Notes: generated from the sequence alone by a model not told the origin. Numbered from the stretch's first letter, positions 11,935 through 23,927 are shown. The stretch: DNA of 64,000 bases from Datisca glomerata (GCA_003255025.1 QANY01009387.1:248001-312000); one strand, 5' to 3'. Translations and numbers: made by a program.

Positions 11935-14900
11935 TTAATTGTTTGACCAGGGTTGGTTGGCTGACCAGGGTAGAGAATGGGTCAAATTGGTTGACCAGGG
12001 TTGATTTTGGCAATTGGGTCTGATGGACCCAAGTATTTTTGATTGGACTTGGTTAGGAGTAGAAGACTTCTCTTTGATTTGGGCTTTAGAGGTCAATTGT
12101 TGAGTCAAAGACTCTTCTATTATTGAACCATTCATCATTCTCACATGATTTTTGAAAGTGATACTGATTTTTTTGTTAAGGATTCCACAACATGCCTATG
12201 ACTTTTTTTGAAATCCTCTAGGCATGACGAAGAAAGTTCATTCCAGTATAAAAAATTCTTTTATTGTTTTGTCTGAAAATTTAATTTTGAAAATTGCTTG
12301 TCTCAATAGGTTCACACTTAAAATTTTTCTGTCATCATAACAGATTTCATTATCTTTGTAAAAGCCTATTTTTCACATTTTTCATACCATTGAATTAGGT
12401 TGCATTGAAATCATGCTTCAATCCAACATCTTCCAAAATTTCATCCAATTCATCAATCCATGCATTTCTTAGATATTCAAATCCATTATGACCATAATTA
12501 ATGAATGAGGTTTTTTTTATCAAAAAGCGACTACCCTACCATTGAGCATCTTAATTTTGAAGGAATTTTGGTTAAGTATTTCAGGTTCTATCTTTTCATA
12601 ATCTGATAGGTCAAAACTCTCAAATTGCTCGATTGCAGAATCTTAGAATGATTTCCTGCATAAATTTATGAGAAAGAAAGTCAAGAATTGAATTAATAGT
12701 AAATTAAATATTGAAATTAAAAGTGTTGAGAATAGACTGCTACCTAACAAGAACTTGTTTGGAAGGAATATTTTTACATCTGAAACATATTTTGCAGATT
12801 TGCAGTTAATTTTTAAAAGAAATTCTTGATTTAATAAACCAAATTGTATGATGAAATAATAAATTTCAAATCTTGGAAATCTATTATTAGATTGAAATAA
12901 TTTAATTTTTTTTGCAAAGATAACTAAACTTTTTTGTTTTATTATCTTGACAAACAATTTAAAATGTTTCCAGTATTTAGAGAAAGCATTACTGATACAA
13001 ACAATCAAGAAATTCAGCCAGAATTGTTTAACAAAAATAAGAATGTAAACAATCGAGAAATCAATGAATTAGCTGAAAATTTCATTCATTGTACTTGGAA
13101 CATTTTTAAGGTCAAATGGCATTATTTCCATTTATAACGACCACGTGTAATTTTGTATTTATCTTGTTTTTCCAAAATCTTGATTTTTTTATCGAACTTT
13201 GAAAATACAATAGTCTTTCCAAATCTGTCGATTAAGTTTCTTTTGTTTGGTATTAGATATCTTATCCATTCTAAAACATTGTTAAGGGGCTTGCGAGGAA
13301 GTCCTCGTTCAAAGATTTTAATTTGATTTTGTGAGACAAATTATGTGTGGTAATGTAACTGTTAGTTACCATAGCCATGCGCTGTAATTTGTTGAGGACT
13401 TCCTGTTTAGAGAAACAATCAATATTCCATTCGTATAATTTTTCTGCAAAAACACAGAATTGGATAACTAAAGATGATTCAGTAATTTGTATGTCTGGAG
13501 GAATATGCCTTTTATGCCACTTCCTTTACAATTTATTAATTTCTAAATTCTTAAATGTTTCTCCAATATTATGAGTGTTTGAAGATTCATGAATTGTAGA
13601 TGATTCATAGGTGGATTTTGACATATGACTTTCTGATTCTGAACTACTGTCTTGGTTAATACCCTTAACAGAAGAAGATGATTCAATAGATTTCCTCTTC
13701 AATTCTTAAAGTATTTTATCAATCTGTTTATTGATGGGGATACTATTTAGAGTGGTTTTATCTGAAAGATTTATTAAATATGTTTTTTTTCAGGGATTCA
13801 TTAGATTTAAGTTCATGAAGATCATCAACCTTATTCTCAATTTTATCTAATTATTTTTCAATTATTATTAAATATTTATTTGTATAATTGAGTTGTTCAA
13901 CTATTTTTTTTATTGGGTTCTTCTTCCTTTGAAATTTTAAAAGGAGAAGCAGTGATTAAAATTTTTTTGTGATTAATAATAATTTTTTCAGGTGGTGGAT
14001 GACTAGAAGACACCACACTGGAGCCTTCCTTGACCTATTTAGATTTGAAAATTATTTTAATATTTTTTCTTATAAATATCCTCGATATAATCAAGAAAAA
14101 ATATAACTCTAAATTCTTGCATGAATGTTTTCCATTCAGCAAATATGATTTTTTATCCATATTTTATATGTATCTCCGAACCTATTATGTCTATTTTGAA
14201 ACTTGAAGGATAGGCTTTCCAAATTCTCAATAGTTATGATTTTGAGGATATAAAAAGAATGGTAAATGATTATTTTCTCAAAATTTTTTATTTGGTTGAT
14301 ATTTATGGATTTAGTCTCTAAGAGAATGTTTCTATAGAAACTGAGATTTTTGTCTCTATGTCCAGGGACATAGAGGAATTTAGAAATGAAATGAGTTTTG
14401 ACAATTTGGGCATGATCCTTCAAATGAGCAAATAAAGGCTCAATATGAAAAAGATTTTTGATGGAGATTTTTCTGAAATAATGAGATGATTTTTTATATT
14501 TTGTAATTGGTTGTTTGAATGAGCATTAAAATGTTGAATAATTGAAGGCAAAGTAATATCAGATCACCTAATTATTTTAGAGACTCTAATACTAGCATTA
14601 CTTTGGCTAGACTAAATCAACAATGTTTGATTTTTTAGACTTCTATTGATGGCTTGGAAATTCATATTGTTTTTTGTGACTTTGTAATATATTCTAAAAA
14701 TTAAAGCTAAGGGTTGGACACCTTCAAGAGTTTGGTAACCACTAGTTTTAATATTCAAAGTTAGAAATTTCAAAATATGGGGTCTGTTAAACTAACAAAC
14801 AAATCTGAAAAACAATCAAAATAGATTGAACCATTACAAAGTGAGGATTCAATTAATCTTAAAATACTATCATTAAAATTTATAAATCTTACATCACACG

Positions 14901-15290
14901 AGACTAACAAGACATAGGTATTTAGGCTTCTCCTTGTGAGTGGTTTAACTCCAGTCTAGACTAAACCAAAGTGAAAGAAATTATATCATTTTTCAATGTG
15001 ATGTTTCATTGCAATAGGGGAAAATAATTTACAAGTTTCATGCTCTTTCCTAAGAGCATATATTTTTTCGATTATTTTGACATGATGCTGAGACTTGAAG
15101 AAAACAACAGACCATGTTGATTTATAAATTTCTTTATTAGTGATTTTGAGTATATTTCATACCCTATGATCGACTCGATCATCTGTTGGGTATTCAAAAT
15201 GCTCTTCATTAATTATGTCAGATATTGTATTTATTATAGACCTATTGCTACAAGAATAATTACTTCTAAATAATCTACTCATTGCTCAAT
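11935..15290 (-). pseudogene. Endogenous pararetrovirus-like polyprotein, copy B (5' part)
   Basis: A second decayed copy on the minus strand. The main ORF start is at 15286-15280 (MSRLFRSNYSCSNRS); the N-terminal region runs to about 13330 and matches copy A (9546-11475) block by block, for example TGGTGGATGACTAG near 13990 and 10121. The beginning of the coat-protein-like region follows (LYEWNIDCFSK around 13430). From 13300 to 11935 a further minus-strand part has open stretches such as 12643-13008 (121 codons, rich in F, L and I) whose function I cannot assign; a movement-protein relic is possible. Homology upstream of the start ends abruptly at about 15290, so the leader is missing. Stops and shifts occur throughout. 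Confidence 0.55.
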
Positions 15291-16340
15291 GAGTATCAAT
15301 GTATATTTTTATTATTCTAGTAATGCATTCAATATGTATTAACTAATAGTACTAAATATTATTTTTAATAAACTTTTATCACTTATAAATATAATTTATT
15401 TAAATAATTATTATTATAGTAATGATTAATTTACTAAAATAAATATTATATATTCGTAAATAGTTATAACAATTTTTATGTAAATAATTATTACAATCCA
15501 TATAAATATATTTTCATATCTAAACAAAAGTCTGTAAATATCTTCAAAAATAATCTGTAATATATTTACTCCAAATTTATATTTATTTATTTTATTAGTA
15601 AACACATATTTGACTAGAAATCACTACTAATTTTTCTAAAAAAAATGAATTGCTCCATCTTAAAAAAAAATACGCATTCAATGAAAAAATTATAGATTTC
15701 AAAACAAAAAATATGTCTGCATTAAAATATCTAATTATTTTGAATTTATATTTATTTATTTTGTTAGCAAATATATATTTGCCTAAAAATCACAACTAAT
15801 TCCCCTAAAAACAAGGATCACCCCATCTAAAAAAAATATACATTTAATGAAAAAACTATATAAATAATTATATGAGAAAATATTCAAAAATAAGTATTTT
15901 CATTAATTACATAAGTACTTATAGAAATAAAATTGACCAATAGATATAATAGATATAAGTAATGAAAATAATTACATAATTCATATTATTTCTAATTTAT
16001 CATATATGATATATCTCATATATAATAACTTTTTGTGGATTTTGCTCTATAAATGAAGGTGTTAAATCAGTTTTTTTGGTATTATTAATGTTAATCAGAT
16101 TATATATATATATTATTTACCATTTTTAGTATTATTAGTCTCACAATTTCATTTTGTTTCGATAAGAAAATCTAAAGACTTTTTTTAAAAAAATTGTTAA
16201 AAAAAATTTTGATTTGATTTTTTAAAATCTAAAGACTATTTAGAGATGATACATGACTATTTTTAATCATTTATTTAATATTTAACAAATATATGAATAG
16301 TAATTATCTTTGAAAATGATAGAATAAGAATATAAAGTTA
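15291..16340. other. AT-rich spacer with a short tandem duplication
   Basis: No coding region found. About 120 bases at 15571-15692 are repeated with changes at 15741-15861; shared landmarks are TTTATATTTATTTATTTT and CCATCTTAAAAA/CCATCTAAAAA, followed by AATGAAAAAA and TATA. The remainder is AT-rich with a short (TA)n run near 16101. Confidence 0.55.
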
Positions 16341-16353
16341 TAGTCAAACCAAC

Positions 16354-16880
16354 TTGATTATTAACTTAAATATTTTTAAAAATGATAAAAAAAACTATCA
16401 CACCCTACTAGAATGGTTAAATGCTGGAATTTCTGTTGTTTATGCTTTGACCTTTGGATGGAAACAATTATGGTTGGAAAGTGATTCTGTCTATGTGGTG
16501 TTCATTTTTTGTTTTAGATCTCGAAAGGTTCACTGGCATGGGCGTATTGATTGGGATACATATTTAAATTTAATCGATCATATAGTTGTTGTTGTCACTC
16601 ATATTTATTGAGAGAGTAACCGAGTTGCAGATTGTTTGGCATTCAGGGTCTCTAGTATAGTTATTCAAACTTGGTGGTGGAATGTTCCCAATTTTTGTTA
16701 TACGTTTGTTTCCGATGATATTTGTAACATGTCTTCTTTTAGGTTCTGCTGATTTTGTTTCTTTATATTTTCTTTTATTGACTCTTTTATTTTATTTTAA
16801 CAATATATTGAGTTGAGTTAAATAATGAGATTTACGGAGGTGCCAACCTAACTGAGATGTTCTGGTGCATCTAGTAATTT
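16354..16880 (+). pseudogene. 3' end of a LINE (L1-type) with RNase H domain remnant
   Basis: The 85-codon frame at 16354-16611 contains ALTFGWKQLWLESDSVYVV, which resembles the RNase H-like domain at the C terminus of plant L1-type LINE ORF2. After the stop the similarity continues, with NRVADCLAFRV around 16618-16652 and WWWNVPNFCYTFV around 16675-16712. RNase H acts in target-primed reverse transcription. The 3' region near 16840-16870 (GAGGTGCCAACCTAACTGAG) resembles the untranslated tail of such elements. The 5' part, including the RT domain, is missing, as is usual for truncated LINE insertions. Confidence 0.65.
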
Positions 16881-18030
16881 CTATCACCAACAATCTTATA
16901 TAAAAAAGAGATAGGATGATCTGAAAAAGGTGGATCTTTTACTGGAACTAGTCAATACAACGTGTGATGCACGTGTATTTAAATATGTAACTATAATTAT
17001 TTTATTACTTATAATATTATTTGTTCATGTGAATTAAAAAAAATGCATTTAGCCCCTTATTATTATTTTTTAATTCCTAAAAGTAAAATTAAGATAATGT
17101 TATATCTTTATTTTATCATTTCTTGATATATTATTATTAAACAATATTGTAGAAAACACCATGAATTTTTTTAAAAAAACATGAAGAATTTACAGTAGAA
17201 ATGTGCTCTAAAACATAAAAGAAAAAATATTATTATTAAGGTAAGTAATCTATTTCATGTTTTATTTTAAATTTGATCTTAATTGTTTTGTCAAAACTTT
17301 ATTTTTATTAATAAATCATGTATGACTATATTTATGTAAAATACTAACGGATACTAATGTATATAATATAGCATAATAACTAAGGTCTCTAAAAGTGTGT
17401 TGCAATTGTATTATATATTTTAAATATATTATTCAAATTCTTACAACAATAATTCACTTTCTCTGTACATTTACAAATTATTAGAAAACTGCAGTTTTAA
17501 TATAACATTTTAAATAATATGTTACAATTCCCCCAAAATTATCAAATTAAAATTAGCTTACAATTCACATATTAATTATTTATTATTTTTTTCAAAATGA
17601 TTAAATATGTGAATGAACTCAAAAAGTTAAATGTCTACTTTCGATTTATTATAATTTTAAAAGCATCCAATTATTTAATGTCACATGCAAATCATAAGGC
17701 TATTTTGGGTAATGCAACATAATAAGTAGGCAATTGTCCAAAAATGATTCTCACATCATCGTCACTTTTAATATATTATTAAATACTGTTAACATATGTC
17801 TACTTGCTTATTTTTATTAATATAAGTGTTTTCATTGTCATGCTAATTCAAAAAAATAAAATAATGAGGTTAATATAGTCATTCATTTTCATCACATTCT
17901 ATTATCTGAAAATAGAAAATGAAACTGTTGAAATTAAAAAGATAGATGATATTTTTGGGAGGTATTTGAATGAAACTTGAATCAAATTATTTATTTATTT
18001 TTACAATGCTAAAATTTAAGATAGTAGAGT
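16881..18030. other. AT-rich intergenic DNA, no feature recognised
   Basis: I see no coding frame, tRNA or recognisable element here. The only notable short motif is CGTGTGATGCACGTGTATTT at about 16961-16980. Confidence 0.5.
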
Positions 18031-19120
18031 ATTTTTAAGGCCTCTCAAAATATAAATTCATTTCACTTATTAATTAATCTTTAAACCCATTTTCTGAATA
18101 TCATGAGTCTTTTGATAATCCTAATTGTTAGTAAAAATATAAAGTATATTAACTTGATAATATATGCGTCACAATATTTTTTGTAAAAAAGTCTTATGAT
18201 TAGTAATATAATATCTCTCTCTTAATTAGAATTAGATGCAATAATCTCATCATGTTCATTACAATTTTGTGACATATAACAATTAATATGTTCATAAGTT
18301 ATTTCATATTTTAGTCGTCAATTGTTTTTTCTTATATCAAAGTTGTTTATAATATACTGTTAATGTCATCTAATATATGTTAAATCAAACTATAGATTAT
18401 ATTATTACAATATATCATAGTAACTATTGTAAAAATAATTTATATCAAAGTTGTTTCAAACATTGATGGAAAAGGGATGGTAATGATCTTTGAGAAGATC
18501 ACAAAGTGCTAAAGTGGTAGGATATGAGGAGGGATCCGTAGGTTTTTGTGAAAGGGATGCTCTTATCATGTTCTTGCTGAAAATCAAAACCTAATTCCTC
18601 TTTTTGATGTAGACTATTTTTAAGGCCTCTAAAAATATAAATTCATTTCACTTATTAATTAATCTTTAAACCTTTTTTTTATGAATATCATGAGTCTTTT
18701 GATAATCGTAGTTGTTAGTAAAAATATAAAGTACATTAACTTGATAATATATGCATCACAATATTTTTTTGTAAAAAAGTCTTATGCTTAGTAATATAAT
18801 ATCTTTCTCTTAATTAGAATTAGATGCAATAATCTCATCATGTTCATTACAATTTTGTCACATATACAAATTAATATGTTAGTATGTTATTTCATATTTT
18901 AGCTGTCAATTGTTTTTTCTTATATCAAAGTTATTCATAATATATTGTTAATGTCATCTATATATGTCAAATCAGACTATAAATTATATTGTTACAACAT
19001 ATCATAGTAACTATTATAAAAGTAATTTATATCAAAGTTGTTTAAAATATATTATTAGTTTCATCTGTATATGTCAAACTAGACTATAAATCACATTATT
19101 ACAACAAATTATAAATAATA
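18031..19120. repeat. Direct segmental duplication (~430 bp, offset ~585 bp)
   Basis: 18031-18462 and 18615-19045 are near-copies in the same direction. Both start ATTTTTAAGGCCTCT and share CATGAGTCTTTTGATAATC, TTAGAATTAGATGCAATAAT and CATATCATAGTAACTATT or close variants. A shorter third partial copy follows (about 19025-19120, from ATATCAAAGTTGTTTAAAAT). Between the two main copies, 18463-18614 is single-copy. No coding potential is visible; this may be an AT-rich non-autonomous element or local duplication. Confidence 0.75.
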
Positions 19121-19194
19121 ATTAACTGTGTAACTTAAAGAGTGAATTAATTATTTAATTAAATATGTTCATTACTCTATGGTGGCATTTAATT

Positions 19195-21327
19195 TTAAAT
19201 TGAAGGATAATTTGGTAATTTTAAGAAATAACAAGGATAAGTGTGTAACATATCATATGTAAAATGAGTCATTAGCCAATTAAATTTTGATCGACAATAT
19301 TCCTTTGCTGCTTTAATAAATAATGTGACCGCATCTTCATTTTTATAAATTGATTTTGATATTTTGACCCATATCGAATATGCAAGCTCCATGAAGCGCG
19401 TTCAGAAAGACAACTTGTACATCATTTAGTATACTTCTGGGATATAATTCCAAGTCTTCCGAATCACCAATTACATCGTAAAATTTACGGAAAAACCATT
19501 CCCATAAATCATTATTGTCTGAATATGCAATGCCAAATGCAATGGGATATACCTGGTTGTTCCCATCCTTTATTGTTGCAACAAATAATACCCCTTTGTA
19601 TTTGACTTTTAAGGCGGTTGCGTCAATAGCAATGACATGTCGTATACAGTTGAAAATCCACTAGCAGATGGTCCAAAACCATGAAAAATATTTAAAATGG
19701 TCATGCTAAAAATTGGTCTTTATACGTGTTGTTGTCCCTGAAAAATATTTAATATTGTTATATAAAAATCGACAGAGTACATAGTGTACATGATGCATAC
19801 ACGAGGTTCATGTAACCATCGTGTAGACTACATGATGACTACATAAGGTCAGTGTAGGTATCGTGTAGTACTTGCGTAGACATTATGATGGCAAAATAGT
19901 GTACATGATATGTACATGAGATCAGTGTATCCATCGTGTAGTATACACGAGGTCAGTGTAATACTCGTGTAGACATTATGATGGCAAAATTGTGTACATA
20001 ATGACTACACAAGGCTTGTGTATCATTCATGTAGACTACACGATGACTATATGAGGTCAGTGTACTCATCATGTAGACTACATGGTGAATACATGTGGTC
20101 ATTGCACCCATGGTGTAGTATACATGAGACTCATGTAGTACTCGTGTAGACATTATGATGGCAAAATAAAAAATAAGTACATGGATTTTTTTATTCTAAC
20201 ATGTGACAATATGCTGGGAGCATCCTATAATTGTCTTCAGGCGACCCTCGAACTAATTTTAAAGCATATTCCCTAGCCCTCCATGCCTTATGATAACTTA
20301 TATTGACACAAAAATCAAGCCAAACATCTTCAATTATGCCTTTTGGCCAATATATACGTCTGACACTCGTATATTTGGACCTTATAGAATGACCCATCAA
20401 TGAAAATGTTGCCTGATGGTGTTCATATCTCAATACTTCAAATGTGCATGTATGTGTATTGATGAACTTTGTGACTTTGAAGTATGGACAATTTTTTAAT
20501 TTCATGGCTCGTAACCTCCATTGGCATATTTTCTGAACACATAATAGTACAAATATTGTCTGGTTTGACTTGAAGATTCAAAACTCGAAATTTCTCTGGA
20601 TGGTAATCATGCGAGCAACCTTAAGCAGCTCTGCTTTATCATTGTACAAATCATCCATATTTATTGTGTCTGTTACAAGCTGATTCAAATCAGTCTATTG
20701 CTCATTGGACCCAAGATGTTGTTCATTCAAACCAGGTTGTGATGACAGTGGACATGTGGTATTGGGTTCACAACTAGTATTCAAGTCTAGAATTCTTGTA
20801 TGGTCGTCTCCACTGATAGTTTCATCACAATCATCTCCACGGATTACATCATCATACGCCCTTCATAAAAAATCATCATCATCACCACCATCAGCATCAA
20901 CATCCTCATCCTCGAAAACATCATTCTCGTCATGACAAAAAGCATCATCATAATGATAGTTCCTTTCAGAATAATCAACCTTCTCAAAGTGGAATGCTTT
21001 CAGATGTAAAAAATTTAGGCTTGGTACTTACAAATAATGGGGTTCAAAGTGATTCTGGTCCATTCTCCTTAACAAATAATTGTAAATATCTATCATTTAA
21101 AATTTCAGCAGGAGGGTAGGGGACATGCTTCAATAAAGAAATTTGATGGACATATCATACTTTGAGGGGTCTATTTAATGTTCTTCATGCAATATACCCA
21201 ATAGCTCGTTGTAAGTGCAGTTAGTTAATATCTCCAATAATTTGGTCTTCTCTCCACTAAAAGTCCATGTTGTACCATTTTTCACCCAATCTCCATCATG
21301 TATTACAAAAATTCGTACTTCAGACAT
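19195..21327 (-). pseudogene. Mutator-like (MULE, MuDR type) transposase gene, decayed
   Basis: Minus-strand reading from ATG 21327 gives the N-terminal PB1-like region of plant MuDR-type transposases (MSEVRIFVIHDGDWVKNG, 21327-21060, with a few stops), then an acidic linker (DVFEDEDVDADGG near 20920) and the MuDR DNA-binding region (open frame 20191-20505: AMKLKNCPYFKVTKFINTHT, GIIEDVWLDFCVNISYHKAW). The catalytic core follows at 19645-19390: HVIAIDATALK carries the first acidic residue of the DDE triad, then NNQVYPIAFGIAYSDNNDLW. A downstream block is at 19195-19392. Between DNA-binding and catalytic parts lies about 500 bases containing a minisatellite (19790-20165), perhaps an intron or an insertion. 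Stops and gaps show it is inactive. The encoded enzyme would cut and move MULE elements in the nucleus. Confidence 0.8.
19790..20165. repeat. Degenerate minisatellite (ACACGATG/CATCGTGTAG family), left block
   Basis: Imperfect repeats built on CATCGTGTAG, ACACGATGACTACATGAGG and TCAGTGTA run through this block, for example near 19821, 19935, 20036 and 20070. The phrase CGTGTAGACATTATGATGGC recurs three times (near 19875, 19970 and 20143). It interrupts the MULE transposase gene. The repeat units contain CTACACGAT and its complement, so either strand can fold on itself. A second block of the same family is at 21385-21900. Confidence 0.7.
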
Positions 21328-21384
21328 ATATGTATATACATCAATGAAGGAAGTCAGTACAAGAAGAATATATAATGAAATATA

Positions 21385-21905
21385 ATATTACACGATGATC
21401 GTATAGCCATCATGTAGTGTACACGAGACTTTCACGGGCATCGTCTAGACATCGTATAGTGTACATGAGACATTCACGAGCATCGTATAGTCATCATGTA
21501 GTGTGGACTACACGATGATCATATAGACCTCGTGTATTGTAAAAGGTCCTACATGATGACTACCTGATGATTGCGTAGTGTAATCGTGTAACGTACATGA
21601 GTGTACTACACGGTGATCGTGTAGTGTAATCGTGTAATGTACACGAGGACTACACGGTGATCGTGTAATGTACACGATCATCATGTAGTCATCCTGTACA
21701 CTACACGATGACACTACATGATGATCGTGTAGTCCTCGTGTAGTGTAATAGATGCTACATGACACTCGTGAACTACTGAAGAAGTTTCTGATGCACTACA
21801 AGATGATCGTGTAGTGTACACAAGGTCTACACACAGATTGTGTGCCCTACGTATAGTCTACATGATGACTATATGTGGCTCGTGTAGATCTCGTTTATAC
21901 TATAC
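21385..21905. repeat. Degenerate palindromic minisatellite, right block
   Basis: Repeats such as ACACGATGATCGTATAG (near 21391), CTACACGGTGATCGTGTAG (21607-21625) and a further copy near 21650 are short inverted repeats: CTACACGAT/ATCGTGTAG arms around one or two bases. They alternate with GTACACGAGACATTCACGAGC-type units. The block lies just upstream of the MULE ATG (minus strand), where its 5' leader would be. A few more members (TTCACGAGGATCGTG) occur near 23105 and 23160, beyond the CACTA fragment. Confidence 0.7.
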
Positions 21906-22440
21906 TATCATCTTGTAGTGATCATTTATAATAAATGAACTTCAAACAACGTTTCAGAAAAAAAGAAAATAAATAAATATTCCCAGAAAACTCATGAACA
22001 TGAAAAACCCATGAAAATTCAAGCTTTTCAGAAAGAAGAAAATAAAACTTATACTTGTTTCAGATAGAAGAACTAACAATCCTTTATTGTTGTAGGAAGA
22101 AGGAAGAAGACGAAGAAGAAGATGAAGAAGAAAATGAAGAGGAAAACGAAGAAGTAGAAAAAATAAAAAATGAAGAAGGAGAAATGGGGTAGGTACGAAG
22201 GTTTTGCGTGTTAAGTGAGTAGATCATGACATTTGATTAGACAGCTTGTGAGAAGGACAATGGGGAAAAGGTGAAAAGTGAAGGAAAAGTGGTCAGGGGT
22301 CAAGTAAGCAAAAATTAATGTATGGGTTGATTTCTGCAAAATTGTCAGTGAGAGGTTGATTTTTACAAAAAAAAAACCCTCTCAACTTTGGAGAGGAGAG
22401 TTAACGATATAAGGACCCCCTTATCCTTTTAAGTAAATTT
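21906..22440. other. Probable MULE 5' flank with GAAGAA-rich tract
   Basis: A purine-rich tract (GAAGAAGAAGATGAAGAAG type, 22096-22190) is followed by non-coding DNA. The phrase ATATAAGGACCCCCTTATCC near 22410-22430 could lie near the element end, but I could not find a matching inverted terminus at the other side, so the MULE boundaries are not defined. Confidence 0.35.
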
Positions 22441-22449
22441 AGCTCAAAA

Positions 22450-23060
22450 TATTACGCTAGACCAATAGTGGTTGGTTTGGAAAAAGTTCTACTAAACTTT
22501 TAGAAATTTCACATGATATGTTGCCGGATGAGAATGTGATTCCAATATCTATGTATTTCGTAAGAAAGCTTCTCAAAGAGTTTTATTTAGGGTACAAAAA
22601 AATTCGTACTTGCGTGAATGACTGTTGCTTGTTTAGAAAAGAGAGAGAACATTTGGAGAAATATCCAAGATGTGGCTCTTCAAGGTGGAAAATTACTGAA
22701 CGTGCAAATAAGATAAAAATGAGTGTACCTGCTAAAGTATTGTGATACTTTCCTATAATTCTAAGGTTTAGGAGGATGTTTAAGTCTGCAAAAGTTGTTG
22801 AAGTTTTAAGGTGGCATCAAACAATAAGAGTAATGATGGGACGATGTTTCACCCTGTAGATTTTGTGGCGTGGGAGTTGGTGAATCAGAAATGACCTTCT
22901 TTCTCATCTGATCTGCGTAATCTGAGGTTAGGACTTGTCGCAGATGATTTTAATCCCTTTTGTAGTTTGAGCAATACATATAGTTGTTGGTCATTCACGC
23001 TTGTGACCTACAACTCACCACCATGGTTATGCATGGAAAAGAGAAAACATTGTTTAGTGA
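22450..23060 (+). pseudogene. CACTA (En/Spm) TNP2-like transposase fragment
   Basis: An open frame at 22518-22745 (MLPDENVIPISMYFVRKLLK, CVNDCCLFRKE, CGSSRWK) continues after a stop as YFPIILRFRRMFKSAK and RWHQ; a later frame holds YNSPPWLCMEK (23011-23043). These are the ordered landmarks of plant CACTA TNP2 transposases: the cysteine-containing CxxC segment, then the FPLIPRLQRLF-like and YNLPPWMCMK-like boxes. TNP2 binds and cuts the CACTA ends. Several stops and at least one shift are present, and neither terminus is visible, so this is an isolated relic between the MULE flank and the PX gene. Confidence 0.75.
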
Positions 23061-23780
23061 TTTTCGAACGGAACCGAAACATTAAATTTATATATTTTTT
23101 AGCGTTCACGAGGATCGTGAACCGAACCGAACTGAAACTCACGGTTCAGTTCTTTTAGCGTTCACGAGGATCGTGTATCCTACAGGATGGTTACACGATG
23201 AGGCGTGTACCTAGAAAACAAAACACCCACCAAGACCAGAACCTCAGAAACTCAAAAGAAAAAAACACTCAGAAACTCAGAAAAAAAATATTAGAAAAAA
23301 ATAACCTTGTTGTGATTTAGGCATCCAGAAAAAACAGAAACGCATAAATCTAGAAAAAAATAACCCTCGGAAACCCAGAAAAAAAAAACACCTTAGAAAC
23401 CCAGAAATAACACCTCAGAAACCAGAAAACAAAAACTCAAAAACCTAAAAACTTACATTATTGTGGGAGACGAAGACTCAAGGATTTACAGAGAGAGATG
23501 CTGCGACTTCGAGAGAGCAATAGTAACAGTAAGAGAGAATTGGGGAAATACAAGTGAGGTACACGTAGGAGTGGAGTTTCGTATAATGAAAATGTGTAAC
23601 CATCACTTTTTTTTTTCAAAGTAAATTCGTGAAGGATTTTTTGATAACTTTATAAGCTGATTTTGAGTTGAAGGTGTGCCAATAATCAAAATATGTAAAA
23701 ATTAGCATATCTGTCAAATTCTATAAAATAATTAATGTTAGAGTCTACTAAAAAAACCCTGAAGATAAAATTTCCCCTTC
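23061..23780. other. A-rich, low-complexity upstream region of the PX gene
   Basis: It holds two TTTTAGCGTTCACGAGGATC copies (near 23098 and 23153), relatives of the minisatellite at 21.4-21.9 kb. Imperfect A-rich repeats of the form CAGAAACTCAGAAAAAAA follow (23240-23450). No coding region is seen. The proximal promoter of the PX-domain gene should lie at its right end, but I could not pick a convincing TATA box. Confidence 0.45.
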
Positions 23781-23867
23781 CTGAGTTACGAGAGAAAAAC
23801 CCATCCTTATTCATCAGCGAATTCAGCTCAACTCGGTTAAATAACACAAATACAGCGAATCAGAGAA

Positions 23868-23927
23868 ATGATGCTTATTAGCGTTTCCGAGTCAGGCTCA
23901 GGCAATAAGCACACAGTAGAAAGTTAG
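23868..23927 (+). promoter_or_regulatory. Upstream ORF in the presumed 5' leader of the PX gene
   Basis: A tandem ATGATG opens a 19-codon frame (MMLISVSESGSG... ending TAG at 23925-23927), 28 bases before the main ATG at 23956. It does not overlap the main frame. If the transcript starts upstream of it, ribosomes would meet this ATG first. Translation is not shown by sequence alone. Confidence 0.45.

Noticed and set aside
19953..20153. Histidine- and tyrosine-rich minus-strand frame of 66 codons, and a similar one at 21508-21765
   Set aside because: Both are translations of the minisatellite, which stays open in frame by repetition; no protein family resemblance.
20705..20935. Serine-rich plus-strand frame of 76 codons
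   Set aside because: It is the antisense of the acidic linker of the MULE transposase; serine richness results from GAT/GAC repeats on the other strand.
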